Positions 20,901-22,568 of a stretch of DNA of 22,568 nt are shown one piece after another. The DNA lies in assembly GCA_002350625.1 (NCBI GenBank), contig DEFE01000009.1:1-22568 (forward strand). The letters are read 5' to 3'. The notes below the pieces were generated by a model. It was not told where the DNA came from. It did not search any database and worked only from the letters and a program-made list of their open reading frames with translations. Position numbers and translations under genes: made by a program. Source of the stretch: Lachnospiraceae bacterium UBA2860 (GTDB lineage Bacteria > Bacillota > Clostridia > Lachnospirales > Lachnospiraceae). Numbering within the stretch: the first letter of the stretch is position 1; each line of letters begins with the position of its first letter.

Positions 20901-22492
20901 TGGACGCGGGAGACGCCATTCAGGGGACGATCATGACGGACGACATCGCCAATAAATCTCCGGAGGATGAGCATCCGGTCATCGCGGCAATGAATGCCAT
21001 GGGCTATGACGCCATGACGGTCGGAAATCACGAGTTCAACTGGGGCGTCGACACCATGAAGAAAATCTTAAGCCAGGCCGCGTTCCCCGTCCTCAGCATG
21101 AATATTCTGAATCCCGACGGCAGTTATGCGACGGGTGAGGGCTGGACGATCATCGAGCGCGGAGGGGTGAAGCTGGCCGTCATCGGCGTATGTACGCCGG
21201 ATATTCCGATCTGGGACGACGGCAAGCAGGGCATCGACGAGATGACGTATGAAGCTGCCGACGCCGCCGTAAAAAAGGCTGTGGCTGAGATCGGCGATCA
21301 GGCGGACATCATCCTTGTGTCCGCCCACATGGGGCAGTATGCCGAATTTGACGAGGAGAACGGCTCTGATTCCGGGCTGAAAATCCTGGAAGAAAACCCG
21401 GAAGTGGATATTCTCCAGGTGGGGCATATGCACATCACCGTAGATGAGAGCTTCGGCGAAGTACCTGTCGTCGGCGTGCGCAATGGGGGACGCGAGATTG
21501 CCCGGATCGACGTGACTTTGGATGAGAACAGGAAGATAAAGGACATTTCAACGGCAATCGTCGATATGGCGGATTATGAGCCGGACGAAGAAATCAGGAA
21601 TCTCAATGTCGTGAAAACGATGCACGAGAAGACCCTCGGCTACGTCGTGGGGGACACCGACGGAGACAGTGAGTCCGATGAACCGGTCGGTATGACAACA
21701 GCCGTATTCCAGCCGGCGGATGAGATTACGGGTCTCCCGGCGGGAATGCTTGAGGATACGGCTGTCATCGACCTGATTCTGAAGATACAGATGCTTAATT
21801 CCGGCGCTGATGTAAGCGGCGCGGCGCTTTTCAAGGACACCAGCAATCTTCCGGAGGGCCCGGTCTATTACAGCAATATTTTCGACATCTACAAGTATGA
21901 CAATACCCTTTACAGAGTGAATGTCACCGGGGCGGAGCTTAAGGCGTACATGGAGAAGGACGCCGCATTTTATAATCAGTGGGTTCCCGGTGACATCAAC
22001 ATCTCTTTCGACCCCGAGCATCCGGGCTACAGGTATGACATGTTCGCAGGCGTCGATTATGAGATCGACATCTCAAAGCCCGCCGGGGAACGGATCAAAA
22101 ATGTCATGTATCACGGGGAGCCCTTAAAGGATGATGAGATCCTGAAGCTGGCTATCAGCAACTACCGATATTCATCTACGCTTATGACGGATCAGCTGAT
22201 CAAGAATAAACGAGACTGGGAGTCCTCCTGCTCCATCCGCGACATGATTGTTAACTACTTCAGGGAGAATTCCCCGGTCGAACCGACCGTGGATCACAAC
22301 TGGCGCATCATCGGCATCGACCTGTCAGAAGACGACCCGCGCCGCGCGGAGCTCATCGGTTACATCAATGAAGGCCTCCTGCCTGTGCCTTATGACAAGA
22401 GTTATAACCTGGCGGAGTATGACGCTCTGGTCGCTGAAGCTGAACAGAATCGCGCCGCGGGGATCACATTGACCTCAAAGGAACACAGATAG
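17909..22492 (+). CDS. Secreted M4 metalloprotease / 5'-nucleotidase fusion protein
   Basis: A 1527-residue exported protein. Signal peptide: residues 1-27 (MAGKFMAYVLTAVMTLSLAL). An AEQT/AEEQ-rich linker (about 30-65) and an FTP/PepSY-like propeptide (about 70-330) follow. The thermolysin-like M4 domain has zinc motif HEYTH at 489-493, third ligand E514 in NEAMSD, and catalytic H583 in GGVHANS. After an unrecognised region (about 660-945, with an acidic TETETET stretch) comes a calcineurin-like phosphoesterase: TSDMHGN (D957, H959), DAGDAIQG (D1002), GNHEFNWG (N1040, H1041), and later SAHMG and GHMH. A 5_nucleotid_C domain occupies about 1240-1500. Together these could degrade proteins and nucleotides outside the cell. 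Ribosome site AAAGGAGAGG fits. There is no LPXTG anchor. Confidence 0.9.
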   Translation: MAGKFMAYVLTAVMTLSLALPPVYGSAADAPGQTEAAEQIGTAEQTKAEEQAEPAEQTEAADTGTEDAAPGFVWQTDIRMSLKRERKMREAAGLSLTAWDEAAEKKKQEGREAPLTKEAVLEANPEAQILEENGAVYYIDGADALGIVGDGLDAYRAAYSAAALTGGNDQMDLRLWQQVDVDAVSIYSFQQISDSTMVLGSTMKLAVKDGKVLAVFSSLDPEAGKEETLITAEQAENIVREKLEKEGNPAEVIPAFTDRIRYTPVVMTDLNLDEMDDDPVPEELRWAVFTENEDETYPFTAHYLDLDGRYIESLDVEGPESDEALCGFRKQKIFDGMQEDSWTGEILGEGDTKKTVTLPIMRDGEGRLYLGDVVRRIAVADFAKAVYDDDHTLELVQSDANAVFDNEDLYMYYNYLNAWDFYADMGWISPDGEGSDVVILKGLCTGDGTPFENACSLGMVAGWQMFGYTSYSLFGEPLRLTHGLDVMGHEYTHTFTSTIMNSNLYENDQGAINEAMSDIMGNLMEFILGETDDTLWLLGEKTGTAIRSMSDPEACEQPSYVWDKYYGPQTDIPNAANDRGGVHANSSLLNRIAAKLCLDSGMPYEDAVRFFIMTAGTLTPKTDYSEICASLRWAAEESGNEAYASALDQIIKEEHLDREEIPEKLPVGRKIVRLSLPDNETFNYEYWALVSLQLNLETVKNTALTAFELAMQLYKDSEDAEAFGKILSKYLNSIHLDGNKVKLEKTDDGEAVADAVADALYDALSRTVGQVVAWRSRVGEDIVFVSDDSPSFYILLALNESGTKMNGAAALIGDRWVNLSPFIEITEGLKASAADPEGAGEEQKNVLDLVSGLTEEQWESLFDLLQAVRDMVLPGSAREEDTETETETSKMGQIFGNALNLAVSAAAYSMADEEEKKEGLLLPAKTQYLPTEGLEKVQLMKPAASEETHAVILATSDMHGNIWGYSYEDGAETDNNGMARLSTYIKQVREEFPAVFLVDAGDAIQGTIMTDDIANKSPEDEHPVIAAMNAMGYDAMTVGNHEFNWGVDTMKKILSQAAFPVLSMNILNPDGSYATGEGWTIIERGGVKLAVIGVCTPDIPIWDDGKQGIDEMTYEAADAAVKKAVAEIGDQADIILVSAHMGQYAEFDEENGSDSGLKILEENPEVDILQVGHMHITVDESFGEVPVVGVRNGGREIARIDVTLDENRKIKDISTAIVDMADYEPDEEIRNLNVVKTMHEKTLGYVVGDTDGDSESDEPVGMTTAVFQPADEITGLPAGMLEDTAVIDLILKIQMLNSGADVSGAALFKDTSNLPEGPVYYSNIFDIYKYDNTLYRVNVTGAELKAYMEKDAAFYNQWVPGDINISFDPEHPGYRYDMFAGVDYEIDISKPAGERIKNVMYHGEPLKDDEILKLAISNYRYSSTLMTDQLIKNKRDWESSCSIRDMIVNYFRENSPVEPTVDHNWRIIGIDLSEDDPRRAELIGYINEGLLPVPYDKSYNLAEYDALVAEAEQNRAAGITLTSKEHR

Positions 22493-22524
22493 TAAAAACA
22501 GGACAGCAGAACGTTATACGAAGG

Positions 22525-22556
22525 AAAAGCCCGGCATGCGCGGGCTTTTTTTATTT
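22525..22556 (+). terminator. Intrinsic terminator of the fusion gene
   Basis: AAAAGCCCG (22525-22533) pairs with CGGGCTTTT (22541-22549) over a 7-base loop and is followed by a T-rich tail (TTTTATTT). It lies 33 bp after the stop codon of the 1527-residue gene. This is a standard rho-independent terminator. Confidence 0.88.
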
Positions 22557-22568
22557 AATAGGAAACTG

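Overview
The window looks like a chromosomal segment from an anaerobic clostridial Firmicute, probably Lachnospiraceae-like. This is inferred from strong AGGAGG-type ribosome sites, a DUF1848 protein, an acetolactate decarboxylase, a clostridial type of IS5/IS1182-like transposase, and secreted M4 and 5'-nucleotidase domains. No rRNA or tRNA gene anchors the taxonomy. The first 2.4 kb looks more AT-rich than the rest, and a truncated dehydrogenase fragment near 3.5 kb suggests a rearrangement point.

Layout. 78-2442: three same-strand small-molecule enzymes (GNAT acetyltransferase, HAD phosphatase, leucine-carboxyl-methyltransferase-type methyltransferase). 2491-3608: on the minus strand, a DUF1848 protein and, behind it, the last 50 codons of a zinc-type dehydrogenase. 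3760-6060: a PhzF-like isomerase and a MATE efflux pump. 6117-11895: a compact module related to type III CRISPR effectors, interrupted by a 1.59-kb insertion sequence. 11948-13753: a membrane acyltransferase and acetolactate decarboxylase. 13783-14995: a small orphan gene (minus) and a DUF1269 membrane protein. 15064-17037: a secreted beta-lactamase-fold hydrolase (minus). 17199-22492: an MgtC-like membrane protein and a 1527-residue secreted protein that joins an M4 metalloprotease to a 5'-nucleotidase.

The most interesting region is 6.1-11.9 kb. It encodes an HD-less Cas10-like polymerase (ADGNN and AGDD motifs), a double-RAMP Csx10-like protein coupled to it by an ATGA overlap, a Csx19-like small protein, and an upstream Csx20-like candidate ring nuclease. 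I see no Cas7, Cas5, Cas11, Cas6, Cas1/Cas2, CARF effector or CRISPR array. It therefore reads as a minimal, array-less type III-D derivative that may still make or sense cyclic oligoadenylates. The IS landed in a leader made of tandem 32-bp units directly before the cas10-like gene. Its terminal inverted repeats and a TAAGTA target duplication are intact, so the pre-insertion leader can be reconstructed.

The second unusual item is the M4 protease/5'-nucleotidase fusion, which keeps the zinc-binding and metallophosphatase motifs of both enzymes. The remaining genes are ordinary accessory or housekeeping functions. Several well-formed promoters and terminators support the gene boundaries, notably a divergent promoter pair at 17081-17148 and an 18-bp perfect stem between convergent genes at 15015-15054.
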